Shown here piece after piece: positions 1 through 12,322 of a stretch of DNA of 64,000 nt. A program made the translations under genes and the position numbers. The notes beneath the pieces were generated by a model. The model was not told the DNA's origin and searched no databases. It saw only the letters and a list, made by a program, of their open reading frames with translations. The stretch is from Thermothielavioides terrestris NRRL 8126 (taxonomy: Eukaryota > Ascomycota > Sordariomycetes > Sordariales > Chaetomiaceae): positions 806,001 through 870,000 of the forward strand of contig NC_016457.1 of NCBI RefSeq assembly GCF_000226115.1, read 5' to 3'. Position 1 is the first letter of the stretch; the number at the start of each line of letters is the position of its first letter.

Positions 1-1553
1 TTGCCTTTCGTGTCGAGGGCGGCGAGGAGCGGGATGCAACATTGTTCGTTATATGAGATGGTACCTTGTGTAGCTCAGTAGCTCCCTTGCCGCGCGCGTC
101 GGCGGTCGTCGTGGTGTCCAAAGCGCGTCATGGCTGCCTGTTCTCGCAGGTCGCGGTGCTCAGAGCAAGGATTGGGGCAGGCTGGACGCCAAGATGCAGG
201 TTTGCAGGCTTCTTCACAGCAGCCCAACCAACCTCGACCTCTCTCAGCAGAGACTCGATCACTGCCCGCGTTGCGTATTCTAGAACGGAGACTGATGGGT
301 GTCGTTTCAGGGCTAGGATCACGTAGGTTCAGTCCAGATGACGCCGGGATATGCCTTTGGTCTTGGAAGAACTCGGAGTCTCTCCGCCCACACGCCCACA
401 GGCCTGTAGAAGCTCCATGCCCGATTCCCTCTCTTGAAATGACAGCAGAGCGATCGGGCGGGTGTTCAGGGAGACTAACATTACACAGGAGTTAACAGCT
501 TTGAACAGCCGCGTCGAGGATCCGTTGAACACACTGCAAGTGAATCGCACAGTGCCCATGGACTGCATGTGCGTGTGTTCAAGCAGAAGGGGACTCTACC
601 CCTGGAGCAGACAGAACCAACCTACCTAAAACTGCAGGATGCATGCACGGATAGACACGAAGGAAGCAACAGCTAAGCGGAAATCGAACGAGAAGCAACA
701 ATACCTGAGAGCGAACAAAGAAGTTGCAGAGAACTCGGGTCTCAAAATCTAGGATTTTTATACCTTGATAGGCTCACCGCAAAGCAACCTGGAAGAACAA
801 GCCAAGCCAGCGACATGCATAACATGTTGATCGCCCGACATGATGGAGACAAAGTGAAACCGTGAAACACTCCTGAAAGATGGCGGGCGGTCAGGGGACG
901 CCGGCACTGGCAGGCTTGGCCGGGATACCACAGTTTTCTGTGCATTCGTGTAAGCTGGTAAGCTGGGCTGTGGGCTTGGAATCCGAGCCACTCGCGGTCG
1001 CGGCCATCCCTGGGTTAGCAGGGTAGCGTAGTGGAGCCTGGCTCGGCATCCCTGTCGCTCAGCCACAAGCCGGGCCGCCAACTTCATAATCCAGACAGGG
1101 CCGTCTCCTGAGCTTTTTGAAACCGAGTTTTTGGGGGAGCATCTTTTTCTTGGATTGAGTTCCAAGCAGCTCATCGTTGTGGTTGGCGATTTTACCAGCG
1201 AATCGTCAGCTGCTCTTCCCGCACCCCCCTTTCCGTGGCCCCTCTCCACGACGCTGCTGTTTGCTGTCACCCGCCTGACCGCCGTCGGCCTGGAATTTGG
1301 CGCTGGCTGAGAAACAACATCGGGCAGCTGACCCTTCTTCGAGCCCAGCCGTGCGAATTTCCCAGAGCATCTCCGAGCCTGCTTTTCCGTGCCTCTGGTG
1401 TCCTTAGGCCGACGAGAAACGCTTGCAAGGGCGGTTCCGATCGGGCACTGACAGTTGCGGCACTGTTACGATTTCTTCAGCGCCATAACGACTGGCTTGC
1501 TTGCTGTTGACCAACGATACCCTCGCTCGCACTGAGGCGAGTCCTTTGCAAAC
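1..1553. other. Intergenic region and 5' flank of chs-1
   Basis: No gene is supported here. The longest open frame is on the minus strand (758-1270, 170 codons). It shows no recognisable domain and has the mixed composition of chance frames. The right half must contain the promoter and 5' leader of the chitin synthase gene starting at 1554. I see no clear TATA box. Confidence 0.6.
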
Positions 1554-4450
1554 ATGGCTTACCACGGCCGGGGAGATGGCTATGAGGGCCATCCGATGCA
1601 GGATCTCCCAACGCATCACGGCCAGGTGAGTTCAGCAAGCTGATTTGGGACCATTCGGTCCCCCAGGAGCGCAGGTGTTGACTCGGCGACTTCGCAGCAC
1701 GACGACGATGCCCAAGCCGCACTTCTCAACCAGAACCAAGGGTACGACCAGGATCGCCTGGGCGCGCACACTCCGCCGGTCCGCCCCGTCTCGGCTTACA
1801 GTCTGACCGAGTCGTACGCCCCGGGTGCTACCACAACAAGGGCAGGAATCGGTGTCAGCCCGACTCCTCCTCCTCCCGGCCACGGCGAATATGCCGGTGC
1901 CCCGGGCTACTACCAGCCGCAGTTCTCGGCCGATCCGTCCTACAGGATGTCCTCCGTCGATTCAGACGAGAGCTGGCTGCGGCGACAGCAGCCCAACGCG
2001 GCGCCCAGCGGCGGCCTCAAGCGCTACGCGACGAGAAAGGTCAAGCTTGTCCAGGGCTCCGTCCTGAGCATCGACTATCCCGTCCCCAGCGCCATCAGGA
2101 ACGCCGTGCAGCCGCGGTACCGCGACGAGGAGGGAAACAACGAGGAGTTCTTCAAGATGCGCTACACGGCTGCCACGTGCGATCCTAACGACTTCACTCT
2201 TAAGAACGGTTACGATCTGCGCCCCCGCATGTACAACCGGCATACCGAACTCCTCATCGCCATCACCTACTACAACGAAGACAAGGTCTTGCTGGCGAGA
2301 ACGCTGCACGGCGTCATGCTGAACATCCGGGATATCGTGAACCTGAAGAAGTCGTCCTTCTGGAACCGTGGCGGGCCGGCCTGGCAGAAGATTGTCGTGT
2401 GCCTGGTGTTCGACGGTATCGAGAAGGCCGACAAGAACGTGCTCGACGTGCTGGCCACCATTGGCGTGTACCAGGACGGCGTGATCAAGAAGGACGTCGA
2501 CGGAAAGGAGACGGTTGCCCACATCTTCGAGTACACGACCCAGCTCTCCGTCACCCCGAACCAGCAGCTCATCCGGCCGGTGGATGACAGCCCGTCGACG
2601 CTGCCCCCCGTGCAGTTCATTTTCTGCCTCAAGCAGAAGAACAGCAAGAAGATCAACTCGCATCGCTGGCTGTTCAATGCCTTCGGTCGTATCCTGAACC
2701 CCGAGGTCTGCATCCTGATCGATGCCGGCACCAAGCCGGGCCCCAAGTCTCTGCTCGCCCTGTGGGAGGGCTTCTACAACGACAAGGACCTCGGCGGCGC
2801 CTGCGGTGAGATCCATGCTATGCTAGGAAAAGGCGGCAAGAAGCTGCTTAACCCGCTGGTCGCCGTCCAGAATTTTGAGTACAAGATCTCCAACATTCTC
2901 GACAAGCCGCTCGAGAGCGCGTTCGGCTACGTTAGTGTCCTGCCCGGCGCTTTCTCGGCGTACCGCTTCCGAGCGATTATGGGTCGGCCTCTGGAGCAGT
3001 ACTTCCACGGTGACCACACGCTGTCCAAGATCCTGGGCAAGAAGGGTATCGAGGGCATGAACATCTTCAAGAAGAACATGTTCTTGGCCGAGGACCGTAT
3101 TCTCTGCTTCGAGCTGGTCGCCAAAGCGGGCCAGAAGTGGCATCTGAGCTACATCAAGGCCGCCAAGGGCGAGACGGATGTGCCGGAAGGCGCCCCCGAG
3201 TTCATCAGCCAGCGTCGTCGTTGGCTGAACGGTTCGTTCGCCGCCAGCTTGTACTCGCTCATGCACTTCGGGCGCATGTACAAGAGCGGCCACAACATTG
3301 TGCGCATGTTCTTCTTCCACATCCAGCTCATCTACAACGTCCTGAACGTCATCTTCACCTGGTTCTCGCTGTCCTCGTACTGGCTGACGACGAGCGTCAT
3401 CATGGACCTCGTCGGCACGCCGGTGCCCGCCTCGAATACCTCGTCGGAACACCACGCCTGGCCGTTTGGTGACTCGGCGACGCCCTTCATCAACGCGGTC
3501 CTCCAGTACATCTACCTGGCGTTCGTCATCCTGCAGTTCATCCTGGCGCTGGGCAACCGGCCGAAGGGTTCAAAGTGGACCTACATCGTGTCGTACATCG
3601 TCTTCGCGGTCATCCAGGGCTACATCATCGTGCTTTCCACCTACCTCGTGGCACAAGCGTTCAGGACGCCGCTGGAGGACCAGATCAAGCTGGACTCGGC
3701 CTCGGACGCGCTCAAGTCTCTGTTCGGCGGCACCGGCGCGGCGGGTGTCATCCTGGTGGCGCTGATCACCATCTACGGTCTCTACTTCCTCGCCTCGTTC
3801 CTGTACCTCGACCCGTGGCACATGTTCCACTCGTTCCCGTACTACATGCTGCTCATGTCGACGTACATCAACATCCTGATGGTGTACGCGTTCAACAACT
3901 GGCACGACGTGTCGTGGGGCACCAAGGGCTCGGACAAGAACGACGCGCTGCCGTCGGCGCAGGTCACCAAGGGCGAGAAGGACGAGGTCGTGGTGGAGGA
4001 GATCGAGAAGCCGCAGGAGGATATCGACCAGATGTTCGAGCAGACGGTGCGCCGCGCGCTCGCGCCGTTCAAGGAGGAGGAGAAGCACGAGCCCAAGGAC
4101 CTCGAGGACTCGTACAAGTCCTTCCGCACCATGCTCGTCGTCTCGTGGCTCTTCTCCAACTGCTTGCTTGCTGTTGTCATTACCAGCGACAACTTCAACT
4201 CGTTCGGCATCGGGGTAAGTAACATATTTCTTCGTCTGCGAAAAGCGTGGAGGGACCAAAAGAAGAACAGAACAACTGTGACTCGAAAGATGCTGACCAG
4301 TTTGCTCTCTAGCAAACCGCCACCGCACGCACGGCTTGGTTCTTCAAGTTCCTGCTGTTTGCCACCGCCGCCCTGTCCATCGTCCGCTTCATCGGCTTCC
4401 TGTGGTTCCTCGGCCGCACCGGCATCATGTGCTGCTTCGCCCGGCGCTAA
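1554..4450 (+). CDS. chs-1: Class III chitin synthase
   Basis: Membrane glycosyltransferase that polymerises UDP-GlcNAc into cell-wall chitin. Three exons: 1554-1625, 1698-4214, 4313-4450; introns begin GTGAGT and GTAAGT, and all junctions keep frame, giving about 908 residues, the usual class III length. The N-terminus ([19 protein letters not shown]) and the C-terminal FARR resemble Neurospora chs-1 closely, as recalled. The cytosolic catalytic core carries the EDR motif (about residue 487) and the hallmark QRRRW (about residue 528). Several hydrophobic helices follow, then an acidic charged loop ([18 protein letters not shown]) and two last membrane helices, the final one in exon 3. The start at 1554 is chosen because the short first exon splices in frame to the long one and matches the family; Met at 1947 would remove the conserved N-terminus. 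Function and class are family knowledge; exons are seen. Confidence 0.95.
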
Positions 4451-5341
4451 ACCAGCAAAGGGGGCAACTCTGGCTTCAGCTTCCGTTGCTCCGCTGTATA
4501 TCAAGCATGGCCCAGTCCAGTTTGTCCGTCGGCGTCCTTTTCTTGTTCCCTTTTTGTTACGTTTTCCCGCGCTTTGGCCTCCGCTGTATGCGAGAGAGAC
4601 CCGGTGAGGGTTTTCTTTGGTTCTGCCTTGTGCTTAGGAGGTGCTGTCTGAAGCGTCGTGGGAATATGTTCGTGTGTGAGAGGGACATAAAAACTTGGGC
4701 ATTTTCGCTGGAGAGAGGCGTTGTTTTTTCCTAGCTACCTGCCTATCTAAATAGCGAGCTTGCCTGTCGGCTGTGGATCTCAGGGTTACAGGTTTTTCTT
4801 GCTGTTTTAGTAGATGACAGTTCTGAGGTTAGTAATGTGAGGTGTTTTACACAGTCTTGCCTCAACCTGCGACGGGAGCGGTGGTCTATGTGCTGGTTCC
4901 CAGCCACGGGGTAGGTAGGATGTTAGTCAGGGAGGACGGCCTCGATAGAAGGCCCCGTTCTGGATGTCTTGGGGCTTCGAGGGAAGGAGGAGTGAGAGAG
5001 ACGGGGTGCACGATGTCCTTCCCAATGATGTCCATGGCTTATTGAGTGATCCCGAATGAACATATACGCCTTAATGCGCTAGGGGGTTGGCCAACTTATG
5101 TCGTCGCCTCCCGTTTTGCGGATAAGAGAGCGTCGATGAGCGCCAAGCCTGTATTGAACAAGGCAAAAGATCACGGATAAAATATAAAAAATTTAAAAAA
5201 AAATGTAGAAAAAAAAAGTAGAAAAAAAATGTAGAAAAATGTAGAAAGAAACGTAGAAAAAAATAGAAAAAATAGAAAAAAAATAGAAAAAAAGATAGAA
5301 AAAAAGATGAAAAAAAGACAGAAAAAAAAGAAAAAAAGATA

Positions 5342-5390
<49 letters not shown>

Positions 5391-6179
5391 TGAAGGTGGC
5401 GAAGAATAGAAGAAAAAAAAAAAAAAAAGAAAAAGAAAAAGAAGAATAGAAAAAGAAAAGAAAAGGAAAGAAGAAAAGGGAAAAGAGGACATCTTGGACA
5501 TGCAAAATAGTCGCGGATACTATGCTGGCCACGCCCTTGGTGCGCTATCGTGTGTGTCAAACCGCGTTGTTGTTTCTGCTTCGGGAAGACTGTTTCCTGG
5601 ACCGATGAATTAGGTCATTGTATGTCAGGTACTTCCGTACTCTGTGCACTGTGGGAGTTCCAGGTTGTTTGTGTTCCGGAGAACGGAGGTTGGACCCGAC
5701 TTGCTGCGGAAGGCAGCCCCACCCCCGCTCAGACGGCGCTGAGCGGGGTGGCCTTGCTGCCTGCCTGCCCACTCGGCCTTGCCAACGATCTTGGCCCGTG
5801 ACCTCAGTTGGGTTCCCTGCCGATATCGACCTGAACACCCGTTAGAAACCGACGATAAATTCTGCTGTTCACGTTCCTTTGTCTCCTGCACTTCCGGCAG
5901 AGCGGATATTCGCCTCCTTTTCCCCATCTTCAGTGAACGAACCATCCGAACTACGCAACGGGTGTGGTCTCCGCCGCAACCCACCGAATTTGACCCCCAC
6001 ACGACGCCCTGCTCCGCGCTGCAGCCCGACCCGACTGCCCCCGTGACACCAACTCTGCGGTTCCGCCTAGACAAGGAAACTGTTTGGCGAGACTTGCGCG
6101 GACCCCCGCAGCGGAGGGATCAGAAGAAGGAGAGAGATAGAGCACGGTTGCGACTTGCAGTCGGACACAAACCGCCAAG
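4451..6179. other. 3' flank of chs-1, purine-rich tract, 5' flank of UBC12
   Basis: About 1.7 kb without a gene. The first few hundred bases are probably the chs-1 3' UTR. A strongly A/G-rich tract lies near 5170-5490. The remainder (5500-6179) is unique sequence leading to the UBC12 start. Open frames in the tract are Phe-rich artefacts of the T-rich complementary strand. Confidence 0.6.
5180..5482. repeat. A-rich and (GA)n low-complexity tract
   Basis: The plus strand consists of runs of A interrupted by TGTAG, TAG and G, then a perfect GA dinucleotide microsatellite near 5351-5390, then A runs with AGA/GAA units. It lies between chs-1 and UBC12, outside any coding exon. Such tracts are hypermutable and could serve as a length-polymorphism marker. 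Confidence 0.85.
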
Positions 6180-6882
6180 ATGCTGAAAATATGGTCTATG
6201 GTATGTCCCCCCGCCCGCACTGGCCGAATAAGCCAGTGTATGCCGGGCGAAGAGCGGATTGCTGACTACGGAGCAGAAGAAGGAGCAGGAGAAGGCTGAG
6301 AACGCCGGGGAAGGCACGACGGCGCCAGCTCCCAAGAAGAAGAGAGTGACGGCGGCGCAATTACGGGTGCAGAGGGGTGCGTGTCTTGTCTCCTCTCCCC
6401 ATCTTGACTGTGGCTAACCGCATCTTCCTTCCTCAACAGACCTCGCAGAGCTCTCGCTCGGCAACACAATGACGACCGAATTCCCGGACCCGGACAACAT
6501 CCTCTCCTTCATCCTGTACATCGAGCCGGACGAGGGCATGTACAAGGGCGGGCGGTTCAGCTTCTCGTTCAACGTGACGCCGGCGTTCCCGCACGAGCCG
6601 CCCAAGGTGCTGTGCCGCGAGAAGATCTACCACCCCAACATCGATACCGAGGGCAAAGTGTGCCTGAACATCCTGCGCGAGGACTGGAAGCCGGTGCTGA
6701 ACCTGAACGCCGTCATCGTCGGCCTGCAGTTCCTGTTCCTGGAGCCCAACGCGAGCGATCCGCTCAACAAGGAGGCTGCCGACGACCTGAGAAACAATAG
6801 GGATGGCTTCAAGCGGAACGTCAGGCAGGCCATGGCCGGGGGCACCGTCCGCGGGGAGACATACCAGAGGGTGCTGGTGTAG
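6180..6882 (+). CDS. ubc12: NEDD8-conjugating E2 enzyme UBC12
   Basis: E2 that receives NEDD8/Rub1 from the Uba3-Ula1 E1 as a thioester and passes it to cullins. Three exons: 6180-6200, 6277-6376, 6440-6882, giving 187 residues, normal for the family. The first exon encodes only seven residues (MLKIWSM), which is the N-terminal docking peptide typical of UBC12; Met at 6469 would lose it and a third of the N-terminus. The UBC fold has the HPN tripeptide and the catalytic Cys115 in [11 protein letters not shown]. The strong similarity of [26 protein letters not shown] to UBC12, rather than other E2s, makes the assignment firm. COP9 subunit 3, part of the complex that removes NEDD8 from cullins, is encoded 26 kb away in the same window. 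Confidence 0.94.
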
Positions 6883-7823
6883 GAACCCGAGCCGGTCTCT
6901 TTCGCGGTCTATCGACGAGGCGTGACGGACGGGTGGTGGAACATGGTGGTTCGCAGTAGGTGTGAACCGACGAGGGTGGAACTAGATATTTGATACCTGC
7001 TACAGGCTTGGGGACGGTGAGGTGGGAGCATGGTGGAATGGAAGGGTGGTGGCAGTTGTGGCATGGGCATGGGCAGGGGCATGACGGAGACGGACCAGCT
7101 ACCTAGACACGAGCACTTGCGGCGTTGGCGATTACTTGATTGCGGATACAGACGACAACTACGAATTCCCCGACCTGGGCGTCTTGCAGTGTCACCCTGG
7201 CCGTGCGACTGTGTGTTCCGCTCTACTGCGGGAGGAGCCGTCCCGGCCTTGCTCTTGTTTTTTTCCTGGGCGGACCTGGCAGTGCAATGGGTTCGTCTGG
7301 TGCAGGAAGGGAAGACAGCCCGCAGCTGGAAGCCACCAGTGCCTGCGGAAGCCATTGGTGAGTCAACATCAGGCAGGATGTCCGGGTAACCCACCTCCCT
7401 CCCATGGTAACTATGGGTATGGGCCACCTTAACTCCGGCGCAGCATGCGTCAACGAACCCCAGTGCCAAGACCAGGTGTTGTGTTGTTGCCCGTTACCCT
7501 GCCGCCCCGGATTCACTCCAACCATCCAATAGGAAGCGAGAGCAAGAGCGATCAGGCCCCACCAAGCGGACCCACAGCCCAGCCTTCAGGGCCCCGAAGT
7601 CGGTCAAGAGCTGGCCTGGCACTTCCGGAAAGCCAGCACAAACCAAAAAAATCTGACTCGCAAGCTCCGATCAGTGCAGCGGAACGGAAACGGAGAACAG
7701 CATTGGGCGCCTCATAAAAGCTACTCGGCACCCTTCCGGACCTTGACCTTCGTTCCCCATACCCGTATATCCCAACCGAACCCCCCCATTCCGGCCCATC
7801 TCCACTCCCGATTCCCCAATACC
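6883..7823. other. Intergenic, UBC12 3' flank and KARI promoter
   Basis: Both neighbours read rightwards. Open frames here are short, overlapping and without domains. A partial Gcn4/CPC1-type element is listed separately. Pyrimidine-rich sequence ahead of 7824 looks like a 5' leader, and CATAAAAG near 7713 could be a weak TATA element. Confidence 0.5.
7653..7659 (+). promoter_or_regulatory. Possible CPC1/Gcn4-type element
   Basis: TGACTCG lies about 170 bp upstream of the ketol-acid reductoisomerase start and matches six of seven bases of TGACTCA, the site of the cross-pathway-control activator. Branched-chain amino-acid genes are known targets of this regulator. One six-of-seven match is weak evidence and could be chance. 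Confidence 0.25.
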
Positions 7824-9387
7824 ATGGCCTCCCGCAGCTTCTCCAAGGCTCTGCGCTCCCCATTGGCGCGCCAATTGGCGTCGCCCGCCGTCCAGCGCCG
7901 CACGTTCGTCGCTGCCGCCGGCCTGGTGCGCGCCTCGGCCGTCGCTGCTTCCCGCGTTGCCGCTGCGCCGGCCCAGCAGCAGGTGCGCGGTGTCAAGACC
8001 ATCGACTTTGCTGGCTCAAAGGAGGAGGTCTACGGTGGGTTACGCCCGGATGGATTATCTGGTTGGGCGGTCGAGTGAGCGTTGAGGTTGCTGATGATGG
8101 GTGTCGCTGCCTTGCAGAGCGTGCCGACTGGCCGAATGAGAAGCTCCTGGTGAGTCACACCTGACTACCTCCTATCTACTTTACCTGTCCATGCATGGAA
8201 TGGGCTGTGAGGGGGAGGGATTTGTGTGCTAATAGTGTTCTGCCACAGGAGTACTTCAAGAACGACACCCTCGCCCTCATTGGCTATGGCTCGCAGGGCC
8301 ACGGCCAGGGCCTCAACCTCCGCGACAACGGCCTCAACGTCATCATCGGCGTGCGCAAGAACGGCAAGTCGTGGCAGGATGCCATCCAGGACGGCTGGGT
8401 TCCCGGCAAGAACCTCTTCGAGGTCGACGAGGCCATCTCCAAGGGCACCATCATCATGAACCTGCTCAGCGATGCCGCTCAGAGCGAGACGTGGCCTGCC
8501 ATCAAGCCCCAGATCACTAAGGGCAAGGTATGTGACGGCGGGGGGAAAGCAGGGACAGTCCCTGGTGGGGAGAACAAGTTATCGCCGTGCTGACAGAGGG
8601 GATGCTAGACGCTCTACTTCTCGCACGGCTTTTCGCCCGTGTTCAAGGACCTCACCAAGGTCGACGTCCCCAAGGACGTTGATGTGATTCTCGTCGCGCC
8701 CAAGGGCTCCGGCCGCACGGTGCGCTCGCTCTTCCGCGAGGGCCGCGGCATCAACTCGTCGTTCGCCGTCTACCAGGACGTGACGGGCAAGGCCAAGGAG
8801 AAGGCCATCGCCATGGGCGTCGCCATCGGCTCGGGCTACCTGTACGAGACGACGTTCGAGAAGGAGGTGTACTCGGACCTGTACGGCGAACGCGGTTGCC
8901 TGATGGGCGGCATCCACGGCATGTTCCTGGCGCAGTACGAGGTGCTGCGCGAGCGCGGCCACAGCCCGAGCGAGGCCTTCAACGAGACGGTCGAGGAGGC
9001 CACGCAGTCGCTGTATCCGCTCATCGGCGCCAACGGCATGGACTGGATGTTCGAGGCCTGCTCGACCACGGCGCGGCGCGGCGCCATCGACTGGACGCCC
9101 CGCTTCAAGGAGGCGCTCAAGCCCGTGTTCAACCAGCTGTACGACTCGGTCAAGAGCGGCGAGGAGACCAAGCGCTCGCTCGAGTACAACTCGCAGCCCG
9201 ACTACCGCGAGAAGTTCGAGGCTGAGATGGACGAGATCCGCAACCTGGAGATCTGGCGGGCGGGCAAGGCCGTTCGGTGAGTAGATTTAGTTGCCTTGCC
9301 TTTCAGTTTTGTTTTTTCCCCTTTTTTTCCCTCCACTCATACTGACTTGCGTAAAACAGTGCCCTGCGCCCCGAGAACCAGAAGTAA
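7824..9387 (+). CDS. ilv-2: Ketol-acid reductoisomerase, mitochondrial
   Basis: Isomerises and NADPH-reduces 2-acetolactate and 2-aceto-2-hydroxybutyrate, the second common step of valine/leucine and isoleucine synthesis, in mitochondria. Five exons: 7824-8034, 8118-8149, 8249-8527, 8609-9276, 9360-9387; every junction is GT-AG and in frame, total 405 residues, the fungal length. Residues 1 to about 50 are Arg/Ser/Ala-rich and lack acids, as expected of a mitochondrial presequence. The NADPH-binding GYGSQGHGQG loop is at about residue 93. The C-terminal helical domain contains SDLYGERGCLMGGIHGMF. The last exon encodes only the end (ALRPENQK). ilv-2 is the Neurospora name for this enzyme (ILV5 in yeast). 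Confidence 0.95.
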
Positions 9388-9705
9388 GCTGCTGTCGTCG
9401 TCAGCGGCAGCGACAGCGGCGGGGAATGTTGATTTCTTGCGCGGGAGACGGGTCGATACTCTGGCTTATGGGACGGTTGGGGCTGTCGCCCTGGCTCGGA
9501 CGGGATACCTCGGGCAACGGGAATCAAAAGCGCTTGATTCGCACTGCACATTTGTTTAATCATTGGGCGTCAGCTGTAACCTGTACATATTCTTTCTAGC
9601 TGATTGATTGGTGGCTGGCCGGGATTTGATTTGCTTTCTGAGCGCGCACCTCATACTCTTTCCCTCCATCCCTTCTCTCTATCTCTCCCTCTTTCGCCCT
9701 CTCGT
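9388..9705. other. Convergent 3' flank
   Basis: A 318-bp tail-to-tail spacer between ketol-acid reductoisomerase (+) and the PLP-dependent dehydratase (-). It must hold both 3' UTRs. No gene or clear repeat is seen. Confidence 0.6.
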
Positions 9706-10939
9706 CTATTCCCGAAACAAGTCACCCAGCATCTCGAGACTCACATTCCCCCCGCTAAACACCACCCCGAGATCCCACCCTTCCTCCCCCCCTTCCCTCT
9801 CCACCAGCTCCCGAAAGGCCTCGTTGTACAGCGCCACCGCCAACCCCACCACCGCGCTCGGCTCCACCACGATCTTCATCCGCTCGTACACAAGCCTCAT
9901 GGCGCGCACGATCTCGGCCTCGCCGACGCTGTACATGCCGCGTACCAGCCGCCGCTCGTAGATCACGCTCCAGGGGATCTCGCCGACGGGCGTGCGCAAG
10001 CCGTCCGCCACGGTCGCGCTCGACACCGCCTCCACCCGCCGCCCGGCCGCGAACCCGCGCGCCCCGTCGTCCGCCCCCTCGAACGACGGCTCCGCCCCGA
10101 ACACACGGATCCCCGTCCCCTCGCACGCCAGCGCCGTGCCTGACAGCAGCCCGCCCCCGCCGCAGGGGGTGATGATTGCTGCCAGGCGGGTGGTGGGGGG
10201 TAGTTGGGATTGTAACTCCAGCGCGGCTGTGCCCTGGCCCAGGATTATGTCGGGGTGGTTGTAGGGAGGGATCAGGCGCGCGCCGGTCGCGGCGATGATC
10301 TTCGCTGTGGTGGCCTCGCGCTCGGGCGCGGTCGGGCCGGAGAAGGTGATGTGCGGCGTGTGCGTGCGGGTGGCGGCAATCTTGGCGGGCGACGAGTTGG
10401 ACGGCATGACGATGTGGCTTGGGATGGAGGACACGCGGGCCGCGTAGGAGAGCGCTTGCGCGTGGTTGCCTAGTGGTGGGGGAGGTGGAGGTTTTGAGTG
10501 TGTGTAAGAGTGAGTTTCGCTGGGGGATCGAGGGGAGGAGAGAGAGAATCTGGCGAGTTCGTATGTGAGGGAGGGGGGGAGGGAACAACTCAGACTCACC
10601 TGAGCTGTGCGTCACGACGCCCCGCTCGCGGCCGCCGCCCTCGGCCCAGCCGGGCTCCTGCTTCAGGCGCTCGATGGCGTGGAAGGCGCCGCGGGCCTTG
10701 AAGGCGCCGATCTTCTGGAAGTTCTCGCACTTGAACCAGAAGCGGATGACGGGCCGGGCGGGGGTGCGGCCGGCCCACTCGGTGCCGGCCAGCTCGGCGG
10801 GCGTCCGCGGCGTCGAGGCCAGCTGGTCGAGCGTCGTGCAGGTCAGCACGGGCGTCTTGTGGATGTACGGCTCGATCAGCTTGAGCGCGGCCTCCACCGA
10901 CGCGCGGGTGAGCGGCGGCGCCGTGGTCGGGTCGGCCAT
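9706..10939 (-). CDS. PLP-dependent serine/threonine dehydratase or serine racemase-like enzyme
   Basis: Fold-type II pyridoxal-phosphate enzyme. Two exons on the minus strand: 10939-10600 and 10469-9706, joined in the Ser-Gly-Asn-His motif (the intron interrupts the Gly codon), 367 residues. Lys81 in FKARGA is the expected Schiff-base lysine after FKCENFQKIG; SGNHA and the tetraglycine PCGGGGLLSG bind the cofactor; GGNVSLEML closes the protein. There is no C-terminal ACT regulatory domain and no presequence, so it is not the classical feedback-regulated biosynthetic threonine deaminase. Serine racemase, threo-3-hydroxyaspartate dehydratase and catabolic threonine/serine dehydratase remain possible; motifs alone do not separate them. 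It is convergent with ketol-acid reductoisomerase and divergent from indoleamine dioxygenase. Confidence 0.88.
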
Positions 10940-12322
10940 CTTGCGGTGCGGTGCGGTGCGGCGGATGCAAGTTCCGGTTCGGAGCGTTGGAGAAAATCGG
11001 TGTTGCCGGTGCGGGATCGGATCGGGGGGGGGTTCTGACTCGTACGAGATGTCCGGTGTGGGGTCACCAAGGCCTTCGAGCCCGGTAACGGCGAGGCACG
11101 GCGGGGGATGGGCTCAAATATGTACGGGGATGTCCACAGTAACTCGAGTGGATTTGGCCCGGATCCATCTTTCTGGAGAAATCCACTACTGCGTAACACC
11201 CAAGTGGACTGCCTGCTGCTCTGAGGGGCATTCCCCCGGTGGATCACGCAACGATAACGGAAGGCGACATGGCAGCGAACCTGGAATATCCCAACTGTGT
11301 ACGGTGATGAGGGTGGCCTCCGTAAGAGGCGAGACGAAGAGGAAATCAACTCCAGCATGCAGAAGTGCGTGACGATATGGATGTTACGGCTTAACCAGGT
11401 CGAGAATCACGTCTTGACCCGGTTATGCAGTCATTCATTGGTCTCGCATCGTGTAGGTGGTGAGTGAGCTTTGATTCGGTATGTTCTGCGCTAGAGCTGG
11501 CGGGGAAAGAACTCCGTTCTTCACTGGCCTCCAACATTGGAGATAGCTGAGACGGACCGTCACGCAACGGTGACCATTTCGCGCCGGTAGCCCCGATGCT
11601 AACGGCCGGAATTGGTCCGGCCGTTTTGGCCGTGTGGGCAGCGCTTCGACTGCCGAGAGGCCGGCTGAGGCCGGCTAAGGTCGGAGAGAAGTGGAGCTCC
11701 CAGATTCCATTACATACTCGAGTGCGCCCACCCTCCCTCACACCGTGCTCGGACAGATAGATCCAGGCGAGCCAGGAGGACAGAAGACGCGGCAACGATG
11801 GTGAAGATGAGCAGTATCCGAGATAAGTTGGCGGTAGCATGGCCGTCTCATCTCACGATGTTTCATCCGATCCATCTCCGTCACCGGGACGGACATTGAA
11901 ATGACGTCCGGGGTGCTGGTGTCTGGCGCTGGCCTTTGGTATCGTTCCCAGCAACGCTGGCCTCCCTTTGTTGTGGAAGGACAGCGATTCTCCCTTCGGA
12001 TTCAGCGAAATTCGAATCTGGGCCATGTGCCTCGCTCGCCCGATGCCATGACAAAGAGAAATTCCTCGCCGAGGGACTTGCTTGAGGCACGACAGTCAAC
12101 TGGCTGACGGTGCCAGGGGCGACTGGGTCAGAGGCCGGAATAGATTCCGGCCACCGTCTATATAGATGGGCGTCTCGAACAGCCACCCATGGTGGTCGCT
12201 GCTCAACAGACGGAAGTCACACCCCGAGGCGAACACATCCGCAACGCAACAACAACAACAACCATCCATCCCCAAACTCTAACCCACAACCACTCGAGCT
12301 CACCATTGTCACTGCTGCCGCC
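10940..12322. other. Shared divergent promoter region
   Basis: A 1.38-kb spacer separating the starts of the dehydratase-like gene (-) and indoleamine 2,3-dioxygenase (+). No domain-bearing frame is present. It contains GC-rich short inverted repeats of GGCCGG type around 11600-11680 and a TATA-like motif near 12160, listed separately. Confidence 0.55.
12159..12165 (+). promoter_or_regulatory. TATA-like element of the IDO gene
   Basis: TATATAG lies about 160 bp upstream of the IDO start codon, followed by a CA-rich leader, which would be a plausible fungal core promoter. Evidence is motif and spacing only. Confidence 0.35.

Noticed and set aside
758..1270. 170-codon minus-strand frame upstream of chs-1
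   Set aside because: No domain, no splice structure and chance-like composition; it overlaps the expected chs-1 promoter.
1962..2816. 284-codon antisense frame inside chitin synthase
   Set aside because: A shadow of the highly GC3-biased chs-1 exon; Val/Leu/Arg-rich without domain features.
5071..5560. Phe-rich minus-strand frames of up to 153 codons
   Set aside because: They arise from the purine-rich low-complexity tract read on the T-rich strand.
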